Source of the DNA: Culex pipiens pallens
Taxonomy: Eukaryota > Arthropoda > Insecta > Diptera > Culicidae
Direction: 5' to 3'
DNA length: 64,000 bases
NCBI RefSeq assembly: GCF_016801865.2
Contig: NC_068939.1
Location: 183,682,053 to 183,746,052, forward strand
The stretch's first letter is position 1. Each line of letters starts with the position of its first letter. Shown piece after piece: positions 12,296 through 24,143 of the stretch. The notes under the pieces were generated by a model. That model was not told where the DNA came from, ran no database searches, and saw only the letters and a list, made by a program, of their open reading frames with translations. A program made the position numbers and the translations under genes.

Positions 12296-14779
12296 TACAA
12301 CCGTTTTTTTTAAATAAAGATATAATTAATACTATTACAAGTTCGCAAATTATGCCCTACTTTCCCCGCAAATAAAACCCCTAACTAAATTTCCGTCCAG
12401 AACCTCTCATCGTTTTCACCTTTCATCCTCACTTTTTGCCTGTCAAATTATGGTTGGGCGATGGTACTCTTCCGTACACAATTCGTAATGGCTGGCTGAC
12501 TGTGACCACACCAGACTATAGAGACACGCGCCCTCGAAACTCCTCGGAAATTGAATTACGCCTTTCCGGCAAGTTTTTGGGCCATCCAACCGAACGCAGC
12601 GTTGCTGACGGGGGCCGAATTTTCGTCGCCGGTGTGGTAAATTGTGGGAAATGAAATTTACGCCAAGTTTATCACAGCGTAATTCGCCCGGTTATGCCCC
12701 AAGAAGGCACTAAAACAGCCCTAACGAAGAAGTGGCAAAGTGGCTTCCCTTTTTTTTCGGGCGGTGGCCAAGACAATTCCAGTTGCAACGGAAAGGAGCA
12801 CACAGACAGCACCGTCGAAAGCTGTCCGTTTCTATTTGGCGTAATCAAGCTGAGACGTCTTCATTTTTATTGCTGATGCTATTCATTCGCAGTAGTACCC
12901 AATTTAAGGCGCTCGGTAGCATATTGATTGGGAAATAGTTTTGTTCCGAACTAGCACAGCACTTTTGCTGGTTATTTGCTTCCTGTGCAGACAGCTGATG
13001 GCTTCATTTTGGGGTTCGAGCTGCGTAAGAAATTTCTTTGGATCGACTCGCTGACTTTTCAAAAGTTTCCATTAAATTGTTTGTCGGGACTAAACAAAGG
13101 GCTCTAGTTAGTATAACTCGCCTTCGCACAAAGCCGTCGTTTCTGGTTGCACCGGAAGCAAAGCAAGATCGCCCCAGCAGCTGGACACCGAGTTGCGGCT
13201 GAGGACAAAACGCAAAGGCCAGCAGAGCCAACCAACCCCTACACAATCCCCCTTCCCTTCCCACGCCTTGTCTTTAACATCAATCCCTTCCCTACTAACC
13301 CCGAGTAGGCCGCGGGTAATCGGCTCCCCTCCCACTAACATTTACACACAAGATCCTCTGTAATTATTAAGTCAAACGTAATTACAAAAGCCAACTCGGT
13401 CCTAACCAGGTCCCAGTACCGAAAAGGACCTAATAAAAATAATTTTATGAAGAAAAAAAAAAAAAAAAAATAAACAAAGGGCAAACTTGAACTGGCTTCT
13501 TCAATTTTAATTAGCAACACGTGCTGATGATTTTCACCCACACCGCAATGTTTGCAAAAGCAATAACCAATAGCTCTATGGCCTGCGGAATGTGAATTTA
13601 TTATTTCAATTATTGGCAAATATATTAATATTTATTCTAATTAATTGCGTCACTTAGTCTGGCCTTTGATTAGTGTTCGGATAGATTATGCACATTCCCC
13701 GGCCAATCCACCTAATTCCTAGTACTGGCGACTGTTTCTATTGGTTGCTAAATACAAAGCGTTTGCAAACATCAAAGCCACGCCAATTAATTTGTTGCGA
13801 AACAATTTTCCCATTCTCCTCCGTGATATAATGAAACGACATTGTTATTTGGGTTTTTATTCCACTTACAGTTGAAGTTATGCAAGTCCTCATTTCCTCA
13901 TTTCCTGAAACTTTTTTTTAATTATTCAAATCGAAATAAAAATTAAAGAAAAACATCACTGTAACAAAATCGACCCCTCCCTGTACCGTCGTGGGCCCTC
14001 ATCAGCCTCAATCACCCCTCTTTAAACTTTTCGGTGGCGGTGGTGAATTTGCGGCAAGTTCCCGCGCAGTCGGCAAACATACTCAATCATCTGAGCTGAT
14101 GAAACTTTTCACCGGCTGGTTCAGGAAAGAAAAATGACGCCACTAATTAAACACACCCTAATCTCTTTGTGTGTGTCTGTGTGTATGACGGACTGTGTCT
14201 GTCGGCAATTGATGTCAGGATGGGTAACAGGGTGACCAGGACATTAAGCAATATGTTTTTTTGCTTGTGCTTTAAGAGATAATATATGGAGCTATAAGGG
14301 AACAATAAGATATAATTTTCTTGAAGCAATTTTTTTTTTTTAAATTAGGAAAGTAGGTATTTTCTAATCGGTTTGATATCACCAATTGGAATTGATTTTG
14401 ATCGCTATAAAAGTTGATTCCTAAACACCAGTATTTGAACCTTCGTGGAATTTTCTGAGCTCTTTGAAAAAATATCTCCAATAATTTGTATTTTGGATCC
14501 TTTGTAATTTTCTTATTTCCCAAAGTGTCCTCCTTGACCTGATCAAAAGTGTTCACCAATAAATCAACAAATTACAAATTATTTGCTTCTTTGTCTTTTG
14601 GTGGCTTCAAAGTTTCTTAGACAGATATTTCGATTGTTTATTTTCTAAATAAAAAAAATCTAAAGCTGTCTTTTTTCATAGATCTACAAAAAAAAATTAA
14701 CAATTGTCCCAAGAATAAGCATTTTTTTTCCTCAAATACCTTAGAGAAGTTTCACAGAGAAAGTTACTATGTGGTAGTT
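12296..14779. other. Mostly unique noncoding sequence; TAAT-rich block
   Basis: About 12400-14200 has higher GC and no recognised transposon. Between about 13355 and 13805 there is a cluster of TAATTA/CTAATT/TTAATTG words, as expected for homeodomain binding sites; an enhancer role is only inferred. A GT-rich microsatellite lies near 14167-14185. The segment after 14230 is AT-rich. Confidence 0.35.
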
Positions 14780-15400
14780 CTCTACGATTTCGCAAATTTT
14801 TTCGCTGTTTTTAAATTTTAATATTTTGATTTGGATGAAACTTTGTCCAAACATTCCCGATTGCAAAAGAAGTCCTTTTGCGTCATTAGTTTTTCCTTAC
14901 AAGTCATTTTATACAATTGTGTGGGGCTGGTCATACAAAATGAGTATGTAAATGATTAAAATTCTGAAACTTGAGAAGGGATTTTCTGATCGATTTGGTG
15001 CCTTAGGCAAAGTTGTAGGTTATGATAAAGACTTTTCACAAAAAAACAGGTGCACGGAAAAGTTGAATTCAAAAAAAGTCTAATTAAATTTTTGATTTTT
15101 TTGTTCATTTGTTTTAGTGTACTAAAAATACGTTTTTGAGCCATTGTGAAAAATCTTGTTTAGAAGATATGATTTTTTGAAAAAAATAGTGTTTTTTTTA
15201 ATTTTGAAAATCTGTATTTTTTTTAAATCATTTCTTAAGGCCAAATTGAATTTGCAATCATAAAGTAATCTACAACCTTTTCGATATAGTGTACCGTTTT
15301 CGATTTCTTTGGATTTTTTGCATTTTAAAAACACTTTTTGAAAGGAAAGCACCCCTGAAACGCTCAAAAATCGGCAATAAGTTTCGGTAGTAAGAATTCG
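14780..15400 (-). mobile_element. Diverged relative of foldback family F
   Basis: It shares the order of landmarks with family F in minus orientation: GATGAAACTTTG, TTTTGCGTCATTAGTTTTTC, GATCGATTTGGTG followed by GGCAAAGTTGTAGGT. Identity elsewhere is low. No opposite arm was found, so it is a fragment or an old copy. Confidence 0.5.
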
Positions 15401-15596
15401 AATCGATGAAAATTAGTTTTTCTAAGTGTCACCTGTTATTTTCAATTGACGATATCTCGGAAACTATTGGTCCGATTATCATTGTTAAAAAAATAATTCC
15501 AAATTTTAAAATCAGGCTAAACTTTTTAAAAGGGTTGAAATAGCCAATTTTCCTTATTTATTTTATTTAGAACAAATTATTGAATACAGTGGACTC

Positions 15597-15706
15597 TCTG
15601 GCTGTCGATTTTCTCGATATCAATATTGCTCCAGCTGTCCGTTCTATAATTTGATAACTCCCACTCTCGACGGTCCCTTCAACATCGACAACGAGAGAGT
15701 CCACTG
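15597..15706. mobile_element. 110-bp pogo/Tigger-like MITE
   Basis: The ends CAGTGGACTCTCTGG and its inverse (AGAGAGTCCACTG) are flanked by TA on both sides (15595-15596 and 15707-15708). The remaining interior can fold as a loose hairpin. Length, CAGTG tip and TA target fit a Tc1/mariner/pogo-type MITE. Confidence 0.7.
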
Positions 15707-15947
15707 TATTTGAATATTTTCATCGAAACGATAGAAAATTTCGCAAAAGTTTAAATTTATAACATTAAAAATTGGACCAATAGTTTTTTACTCAAAAATA
15801 CTCAATTGATAGTGAAATGGTAAACATCTTGGATGTTTTTTTTATGGTTTGTGGGATTATTTATCCCAGAACATATTTTTGACTTGATTGAATTGAATAA
15901 TGTAAATAGCATGAAAAATATTTTATAATTGACATGAGGTATGTACA

Positions 15948-16237
15948 TCTATATATATAAAAAATTTCGACGGTTTTGTTCGAACGCGAATCAGTTCAAT
16001 ATGGAACGTCGGATCGAGGTGCTCTTTGTTGCGTTGGGTTCGTATAAGTCCAAGGAAGGTTCTTTCGCCAAAAAGTTACAACTTTGGCCACTCTGGAACC
16101 GATTACGGAAAATCTGCAGATTGTATGGGAAAAGTTACGTAAAATCAAATTTTGATCACAGGAGGCTGAATAAGCAAACTAGCAAAAAACGTCAAGAATT
16201 CAAAAAGGGCAGGACGAAGTTTGCCGGGTAAGGCTTG
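15948..16237 (+). mobile_element. Short non-autonomous Helitron-like element
   Basis: The 5' end is TCTATATATATAAAAAATTT, preceded by A. The 3' end is CTTG followed by T, with the small hairpin GGCA-ggacgaagtt-TGCC about 10 bp before it. This matches Helitron logic: no inverted ends, 5' TC, 3' CTRR-like after a hairpin, insertion between A and T. The canonical CTAG is changed to CTTG. The reading frame running through it is accidental. No Rep/helicase is present. Confidence 0.55.
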
Positions 16238-16418
16238 TTGTATATAAAATTATTCAATGATGTGCAATTTAAAAATAACAAAAATCTTACAATCTAAATT
16301 TTTCTGAATAAAATAATTTTCGTGTTAATATTATTCAATTCTTACAGTTTGAGAAGTAAATAAAAAAAGATCTTAGGATATCCAATAAATTCTTATCCCA
16401 CATTCTACAAATAAGTTC

Positions 16419-17237
16419 CAGTCCAGATTCGTTTATCCGAAGGCCTTGAAAAAATTTCACTTGGATAAGGCCGTTGCAAATATTTTCCAAAGTTTATGTC
16501 GCCCCCCCCCCCCATCAAAGTTAGCCTGAATAATCAGGGGGCAAAAAAAATATTTTAAAATTTTAATGAAAATTAAAGTTTAATCAACTGTTAACCAGTT
16601 AAAATGCATTTTCCCGCGTTTATAATCATATATAGCATGTTTGAACTCATTTGAAAACATTTTAAATTTTTATGAAATGCCAATGTACAGTCCCACATAA
16701 AGTTTTTTTCTTGCGAAAAAAAAAATTCCGTCAATACCTCGATATTTTCAAAACTAATGATTGGAAAGCAACTGTACGCCTGTAAAATGCATTTTTAAAC
16801 ACTTTTTTCATCCAAAAGTTGAAACCTAGGCTTGTAATTTAAATTTTTATATTTTTTTATTTTATTGCCCCGCCCTCGACTTCGGTCAGAGCCGAGGGAC
16901 ATAAACTTCAAAAAAAATATTTGCAACGGCCTAATCGAATAAAAAATCGTATTCTTATGTTTGATTGTCGAGCTTCAGTATGATTTATAGTTCTTAAATC
17001 CAAGATGGCGGCCAAAATGTTTGGAAAAATTAGGCAATAGGCAATCATTTACCAAAATTTGACTATAATTCGGTCGCAGAAATCAAATTTGATGTAAAAT
17101 GTAAGAAAATAAAAAAATACGATTATTTTTTGTTCATGATTCGATTGTCCGAAGTTTCATACAAACCTTTGGATAGTAGAATTTCGGATAATCGAAACTT
17201 CGGATAATCGAAGCTCCGGATAATCGAGTCTGGACTG
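16419..17237. mobile_element. Pogo/Tigger-like MITE (family C) with nested insertion
   Basis: The left end CAGTCCAGATTCGTTTATCC and the right end, the inverse of CAGTCCAGACTCGATTATCC, enclose 819 bp. TA follows the right end (17238-17239); the left flank is TC, probably mutated. The words CGGATAATCGA repeat near the right end. Other members are 33332-33554, 39415-39530 and 52152-54998. A Harbinger-like element is nested at 16469-16931. Confidence 0.65.
16469..16931. mobile_element. Harbinger-like MITE (family D), TAA target
   Basis: The inverted ends GGCCGTTGCAAATATTTTCC and the matching GGCC-tipped right end are flanked by TAA at 16466-16468 and 16932-16934. GGCC tips and a three-base TWA target are typical of PIF/Harbinger MITEs. 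It contains a 10-C run near 16503-16513. The same nested arrangement in family C recurs at 33.3 kb. Mini or partial copies lie at 37997-38099 and 43746-44150. Confidence 0.65.
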
Positions 17238-17239
17238 TA

Positions 17240-17728
17240 TAAATTGTTTCCGTGGTGATAATCTTTGCAATTTAATTATTTTTAACATTTCCGGTGTTCA
17301 TGAAAATTCGCTCTACGATAAAAATATATTTAAGTTGCTGCTTATATGCTGATTTGATTTTTTGTCATTTTTGGAAAGGGATGTTTCATTATTTTGCTAT
17401 AATTTTCCTTGTTGTAGTAGAAGGATTTGACCCATTTTTGATATAGATGGTAAATATAGTAAAATAAAAGAGCAGGTATGACCAAAGAATTTTTCTACTT
17501 TCATTGTCACCCTATCGGGGTAGTTTCTCCCGAATCCTTTTCTTAAACTTCCTGAGCTCAACGGGGGCAACGACTTTCATAAATCCTCATTTCGTCTCCT
17601 CGCTTCTCGTCATCGAGAAAACGTCCATTACTCAAAAGGCTTGATTGATGCCGCAAAATGATGGGGAGCGGCATCTATTCGGTGGAACAACCGTCCTGGG
17701 TGGTCCCGCTGGTCACGGGGTCCTTGTA
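17240..17728. other. Noncoding sequence, no feature seen
   Basis: The first half is AT-rich. The second half has higher GC and looks unique. No gene or repeat is supported. Confidence 0.3.
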
Positions 17729-17911
17729 CACGGAGAAAAAAGAATTCCCAAAATCGTGAACAAGCGTTCATGAAAATGGGAACCACGAACAAAGTGTTCA
17801 AATCTCATGGTACGTTTTTGGAAATCGTACCATGGGATTTGAACACTTTGTTCGTGGTTCCCATTTTTATGAACGCTTGTTCACGGTTTTGGGAACACTT
17901 TTTTCTCCGAG
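17729..17911. mobile_element. 183-bp near-perfect hairpin MITE, TA target
   Basis: Two arms of about 85 bp (17729-17815 and 17832-17911) are almost exact inverses around a ~16-bp loop. The tip is C(A/T)CGGAGAAAAAAG. TA flanks both sides (17727-17728 and 17912-17913). The element is among the best-preserved in the window. Frames on both strands are by-products of the palindrome. Confidence 0.8.
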
Positions 17912-17913
17912 TA

Positions 17914-20519
17914 TGGTTTTACTTTCGCTAATGAGCTCGTATGTGGTTTGGCGCAATTTTAAATTTTTGTTGAGCTTTTGGATTAAGATATTAATGGCAA
18001 TTTTTTGTGGAATGCGGTTGATTTTAGACTTTTTTTTTTTAAAGAGGTTTAATACAAGCATGAATTTCACATGTTTCGACCCAAAATATTAATTTCTTAA
18101 GCCCATTCCCTCAGGAGTCATTCGTCATCCCTGTTTGAAGGACCGAAAAGCACGTCGCTGGCCACAGTGACATTGGCCTCCCTTCAACATGTCCGTTCCC
18201 TGGGGAAATCTGACGTTCCTGACCCGGAGAGAGTGCGTAGCGCTGAACCCACACATTTGACTTTTGGAGAAAAAAAAGTTTCTTAACTACAAGGCCAAAC
18301 AGGACTTCCAAGGACGACGTCCAGCATAATGTTGTTTGTGTGCGTAATAATTATATGATCGTTTACATGCAAATTTGCTACCTCCTGGCAAGGTGGAAAT
18401 CAGTGAGTGAAATAAAATATTCATCGGAGCGGAAACGGAAGCCGAAAAGCGGGAACAAAAAGCCAACAATTTTCGAGCCCATTCCGGCCAAAGCCTTTGT
18501 TTTGCTGGGGGAGCTCCAAAAAAGCATTGTTTTTGCTGCTTGTTCACGCAAAAGTCCCACCGGGGAACGAGGAAAAATGAAATATTATGCTTTCCTTCCG
18601 AGAGGGGGAGAGAGCGCTGCTTCTAAGTTGGGGTAAATTGAATAATACTCTATCATGAGCTTTATTTTTTGAATATTTTATACCATGGTTAAAGTTAAAT
18701 GGAGGCCAAACTTTTCTCACGATGATGAATAAGTAAATTTGAAACGCTCAGAAAGGTGCTCCCAGGTTGTTCCTGTGAAAATTTCTTTTGTAGTACCTTT
18801 TATGAAAAAACAAGTATAATTACGCACCATTTCGGCACAAAGTCAATTATGCTGCACGCAGTTTTGACGAGGTGTGATGTGAGCAAGCGAGTAAAAAATA
18901 ATCACCAGAAAATTATCGTGATTGGCGTGGTGCATCGAGTTTCCGATTTTTCGCTCCCTGTTATTTCGAAAATTGATGTTTTATCAGCCTGACCCGCATC
19001 TCCCTGTGCCGTGGAGTCGATAAATTTTGATAACTTCCATTGGACATTATTTTAAACCGTTTCTAATTTTGCGCTATACACCTATACAAGCCTTTTACAA
19101 ACAACGCTATAACTCAGGCATGTTATTGTGAAAATTTCGTAAAATTCTAAATAAACATCACTTCCATATAGTGGTGGTGGCGGCGCGAAACAGCTGTTGC
19201 AATTTTCGCTACAAACAACCGCGAACGGTGCCAGCTGCCGGAACATGATGTTTGTTGGTTATTATGCTCCCCGACAGCTATTGAAGTTTTCAACAAAGCG
19301 CGCGTGGAGCGCCAAATTAATCGAAAATCACACAAAACAATAGCAAGGTGGTTGATGGTGGGTGGAAGGGTGCCAACGTGAAATAGCATTGCAAATGTTT
19401 GGGCAAAATTTGCTTGCATGATATTTCTATGAATAGAGTTTTTAATAAAAAATGCTTATTGTAATTTTTGTAAAAACTAATATTTTTTAGAGATTTAATT
19501 CTAAATTTTCAACTAGCTTCACAGCTCGCACTAGCTCGCATCTACAAAATATTGACTTTTTTTCACTGACAAATAATCTTTTTCGGATTGTTCTGCAAAA
19601 AACCTATTATTAATTATGCGCAGAAAGATCAATTTATTATCAAAACATTGCAAAAGTCATCTAATCGAAAATATTTTTGAAAAATCCTTTCATCACATAC
19701 AACCATCAAAACTGGGAATTGATTTTATTTTTATTTTTTTGTTTGACTCAAACTTTGTTGGGTACTTCTTTATGACCATATAGGCCACTTTGTGGTTCAC
19801 CCATTCAAGGCTCTATAACGATTTTGTGCAGCTGACCATTAGGGTGACAAGAAAAAAATAGTTTTTTGTTATTCTAAGTGACACCGTCTGGCTCGATTTC
19901 TTTGCAAATTTTGAGTCAAATCGGTTAAATTTATGAATCGTTGTTAAGAGTTAAAGTTTATATGGGAATGCTTGAAAAAATGTTTGGAGAAAAGGACAAT
20001 TTTCGATGTCATCCAGGAAGAATGTGTTATTTGTGTGGGAATTTTGTCAAGAGCAGGGATGGAATAATCGCAACAAAAAAAACCTATTTCGCTTGTGAAC
20101 ATTCTTCAACCGCGAAAGAGAGGGGAGGCGAAACACGCAAAAGAAAATTTCTCCTGATCCTGTCGGAGAAAATCAATCTGTTGAATTTCCTTGCTAGCAG
20201 AACTTAAAATTAATTACTTCGTTTTGTTTACATACATTGCCCCTCTACAAAAAGGGACAAATCATTTTTTGATGCGTGACGTTACACCTGCAATGGGTAG
20301 TAGTGAAATAGATGTTCCGCCGAATAATCAAGTTGATGATTTTTAGAGATTCCATTTACCGATTTTTCGTGCGCGTGAGAGGAGAACCAATGATGATGAG
20401 CGTCAAAAGATATTCTTTTGATGTTGATTCTTCCATTGCTGGTCAAGAGTACGATTTCAATTTAAAATGTAAACGTTTTACAATTTTGTCCAAGGGTTCA
20501 AAGCGAACAGAGCTAATCC
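17914..20519. other. Mostly unique noncoding sequence
   Basis: No exon met the combined splice-site and frame test here. About 18100-18650 and 18950-19400 have higher GC. The stretch 19690-19960 resembles mosquito dispersed-repeat sequence but was not delimited. Confidence 0.3.
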
Positions 20520-21190
20520 TAAAAAGTATTCAACGATTTTAAAAAGTTTTTGTAAAAAAATATTTTTTTTTCTTTATTTTTGAACGTTCTAAGCAGCAAA
20601 AAATACTTTTTTTTTCTGATATAAAATGCCAACTTTTCAGAAATTTCCAGAATGGGCAAAAAATCTTTAACCGAGTTATAAATTTTTGAATCAATATTAT
20701 TTTTTTCAAAAAATCGAAATATTGATCGCAAAATTTGTTTAACTTAATTTTTCGATGTAAAATCGAATTTGCAATCAAAAAGTACTTTAGTGATTTTTTT
20801 TTTCAAGTTATAGCCATTTTAAGGTGACTTTTTTTTTGCAAATAGTCGCTGTTATTCATTTTTTAAAATTAGTGCCCATGTTTGCCCAATTTAAAAAAAA
20901 ATATTTTTGAAAAGCTGATAAAATTCTCTATATTTTGTTTTTTTTAATTTTTGTTGATACGACGTTGAGTTGCTGAGATATTGCCATACAAAGATTAAAA
21001 AACACGAAAATTTGTGTTTTCTAAGTCCCACCCAAACACCCCACCATTGTCTAACGTTCAGCAACTAATGCTCCGATTTTCAATGTTAAAATATGAAACA
21101 TTCGTGAAATTTTAAGATCTTTTCGAAAACAATATTTTCAAATTTTTAAAATCAACACTAACATTTCAAAAGGGCGTAATATTGAATGTC
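20520..21190 (-). mobile_element. Foldback family F, partial copy
   Basis: It contains part of one arm (AAATGCCAACTTTTCAGAAA at 20624) and the ~300-bp loop ending in AAAGGGCGTAATATTGAATG near 21170. Both match 7804-9448. The other arm and both tips are missing and identity is lower than in the other copies. Confidence 0.65.
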
Positions 21191-21347
21191 TTTACAAGTA
21201 CAATCGATTGTAAAATATTTAGAACTCATTCTTTAAAGTTTATTAATTTATGGTTATCAAAATTGATTCTTTTGGAATCTTAATTTTGAATTTCGAGATT
21301 GCAGCTTTGACTTTAGGAAAAGAATATTATCATGAATTCATTGATAA

Positions 21348-21624
21348 CACCGACCAACACATTTTTTGCGCAGGTTCAACTCGAGGGGAAGCATGAATTT
21401 TTAGTGCGATTTGCTACTCCTACATATTGCATGCAATTTTTGGATTGTATGCAACAGCGACGAACCGCCCTAAATCTCCATACAAGCTTTGGAGAAAAAC
21501 CATTTGGCCCTGACTAAATATTTTTGAAAAATTCAAAGTGCACGTGTTTCTGGGGACTCCAAAGTTTATGCTTCCCCTCGAGTTAAGCCTGCGCAGTCAT
21601 TTTTGACAATTTGTGTAGGTCAGT
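21348..21624. mobile_element. ~277-bp MITE with CACTGACC-type termini
   Basis: Inverted ends of about 55 bp contain GCGCAGG(T/C)T(C/T)AACTCGA followed by GGGGAAGCATGAA. The left begins CACCGACCAACAC and the inverse of the right begins ACTGACCTACAC. A partial copy lies at 61196-61422. No coding capacity is seen. Target duplication is ambiguous. Confidence 0.65.
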
Positions 21625-22673
21625 CAGTAATATTTAACCAAAAAATAAGTTTTTTTCCTTCCTTTTTTAAATTATCTCAGAATATTAGGGGGAACATAAA
21701 ACTATTGCATGGAATAGAAACATTTAAATGCAAAATCTTGTACAATCGACTGTTTAGAAAGCAATATTCAACGTTTATTTCAGTTTTTCAAACTTCTGGA
21801 CTACAGAATTTTCTATATATTTATTTATATTTTGTCATTTTAGCTGTAATAATTGAATAAAGTATTAAAAAAGTCAGGCACTTTTTGGCTTTTTATTTTT
21901 TTTTATAATTTAGAAGTTAATCTTGGGTTAGGTTTACAAATTTGCATACAAGATTTTCGTTGTTTTTGTTGTTGTCATCTTTTCGTCGTCTTTTGAATTT
22001 TGTGATAATATATTTTACTGAAATTGTTCTACTTTTGTTTTTTTCAAGGTTGGTTCCATATCGAATAATCATGCTTCTAGTTTGTACATGTTATAAAAAC
22101 ACGGACAAACATAAAAATTATGTAAACTGGTTTAAAAGACTCAGGTAAACGGTTTAAATACTTTGGGTATAGAGCTAATACTCCATTGCCTTCTCATGAT
22201 GTTTTGATGGCTCACCTTTATGGGAATGGTTGATGGTGTGGGTTGAATTCGATTGAATTGATAGAGTTTACTGCTTGCAAGTTATTTTGCAGATTGTTCA
22301 AACTAAAATAAGTCATTAAGTTTATGTTTGCGAAACGTTGAAGTAAATGTAAAACTTTGTTTTTATTTTAGCTGAAGACTAAAGAGTCGACAATATAACT
22401 ATCATGCTTGATAATATCGGTCGATTAGCACAAAGTTAAAATAATACATGTTTATTTTTTTTTCTGGAACTAACAACAAGTATACAACAATAATTATATT
22501 TCTTTAAAAACACGCTATACAATCTTATTATATTGTTAAACATTTTTTTAGCTGAAATGCTCAGATTTTCAATCTCAAATTAAAGTTTTCTAAACACAAT
22601 GACCAACAATTATGGCAATTTCCTGACTGACCCCGAACAAAAGTTTTCTTCGAAGAAATTTCCCCTTTGATGT
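21625..22673. other. AT-rich noncoding sequence
   Basis: Low-GC DNA without recognisable gene or complete repeat. Short frames here are low-complexity. Confidence 0.3.
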
Positions 22674-22681
22674 GGCAGGCA

Positions 22682-24135
22682 TAGGGCGTCCAAATTTCCC
22701 GGGTTTTGAATTTCCCGGGAAACGGGAAAAATATTTTTGGAATCCCGGGATTTCCCGGGATCCCGGGAATTTTTTTAAACAGTAATAAAATCTAAGTTTG
22801 CATTATATTTGTTATGTTTTAAAGCATAAAATCATTGAATTAGCTCAATCATATAAATTGCTGATAATCTACACTTCAATCTATACATGGACGACAGTTT
22901 ATAAAAAGCCTATATAAAATTAAAATAAGTTTTTTTGTTCTTTGTTGTGCTTTGGATTTTAAATGAACTACAATGTGATTCAAATTAAATAAACTTATAC
23001 AAATATATTTCTTTTTTATTTGACATGTTTCTGATCATGTCAAATAAATAAGAAAAATTTCTTTGAAAATATCTTTAAAAACAAAAGGCGACAACAAATT
23101 AAATGACACCAGCCAATGTAAAATTTAAGATAAGTTTTGAATTTCATGTTTTACATAATAAAAATGTATGCAACAAGTGGCAAAAAGAAGATTTTTTCAG
23201 CACGAGTTGTACATTTATCGGATAAATCTCGATTACTTTTTCAAAAGGTCCTATGTACATAGAAAACTCTTGGCGCAGTTGTTGTTTTGAAAAAGTTATC
23301 TAGAAATACGACAAGTGCTGGAAAAATCAAGTTTTACAACAAGTTGCTTACAACATCTTTTGCAATCCCGAATAAACGCCTTTCGAATGAAATTTTTGCA
23401 AACATCCATGTGTTAAATAAATTCACCGTTAAAATTAAAAAATAATTTGAAAATTTTACTTATTGATATAAGTGCTAAAATGTTTAACTTTCACAAAAAA
23501 ACGTTTGCAAAAAACATATTTTACAAATTATTTTTAAGTTACTACCGCCAACTAGGAAAAAAACAGTCTAAATAGGTAAGGAGACTTTAGTACAATAAAT
23601 TAAAAAATCGGTGTTCTGTGAAATTGTTTTGTTCTGTTCCTGTTTTAACCAAAGTAATTCAAAACATCATGCAAAAAAAATACTAAATAGCTGTCTTAAT
23701 TCGTTTCATTTGTCCTGATTTGCCCCACATACCAGTGCTTGATGAAACATAATTTGATTTGATTTTTTTTTTCAACTTTTAAATCATAAATATAAGTGGA
23801 TATATCGACAAAAAAAAGATATAAAATCAAATATGAAATATTTAAAGCGCTAGGCATTTTGCAGATCGGTAAACTAAAATTTAAACAGTTTGCCCTAATA
23901 AACTAAATTAATGCTGATATATGCCGAATACAAATTATAATGCTTTAAAATTATTATCGATTCTCGACAACTGTTCATATATTTCCACAACCAAAACAGA
24001 ATTTCCAGACCAAAATTTGTTTTTTTTTTCGGGAATTCCCGGGACAAATTATAAAAAATCCCGGGATTCGGGAATTCCCGGTTCTGGAAAAATCCCGGGA
24101 TTTTTGTCCCGGGAATTCCCGGGATGGACGCACTA
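22682..24135. mobile_element. hAT-like non-autonomous element with 8-bp target duplication
   Basis: GGCAGGCA is duplicated exactly at 22674-22681 and 24136-24143. The inverted tips are TAGGGCGTCC and TAGTGCGTCC. Several CCCGGGA/TCCCGGG subterminal palindromes follow at each end. The 1.45-kb AT-rich interior has no transposase. An 8-bp duplication with short TIRs and repeated subterminal motifs is the hAT pattern. The exact duplication suggests this insertion is not very old. Confidence 0.8.
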
Positions 24136-24143
24136 GGCAGGCA

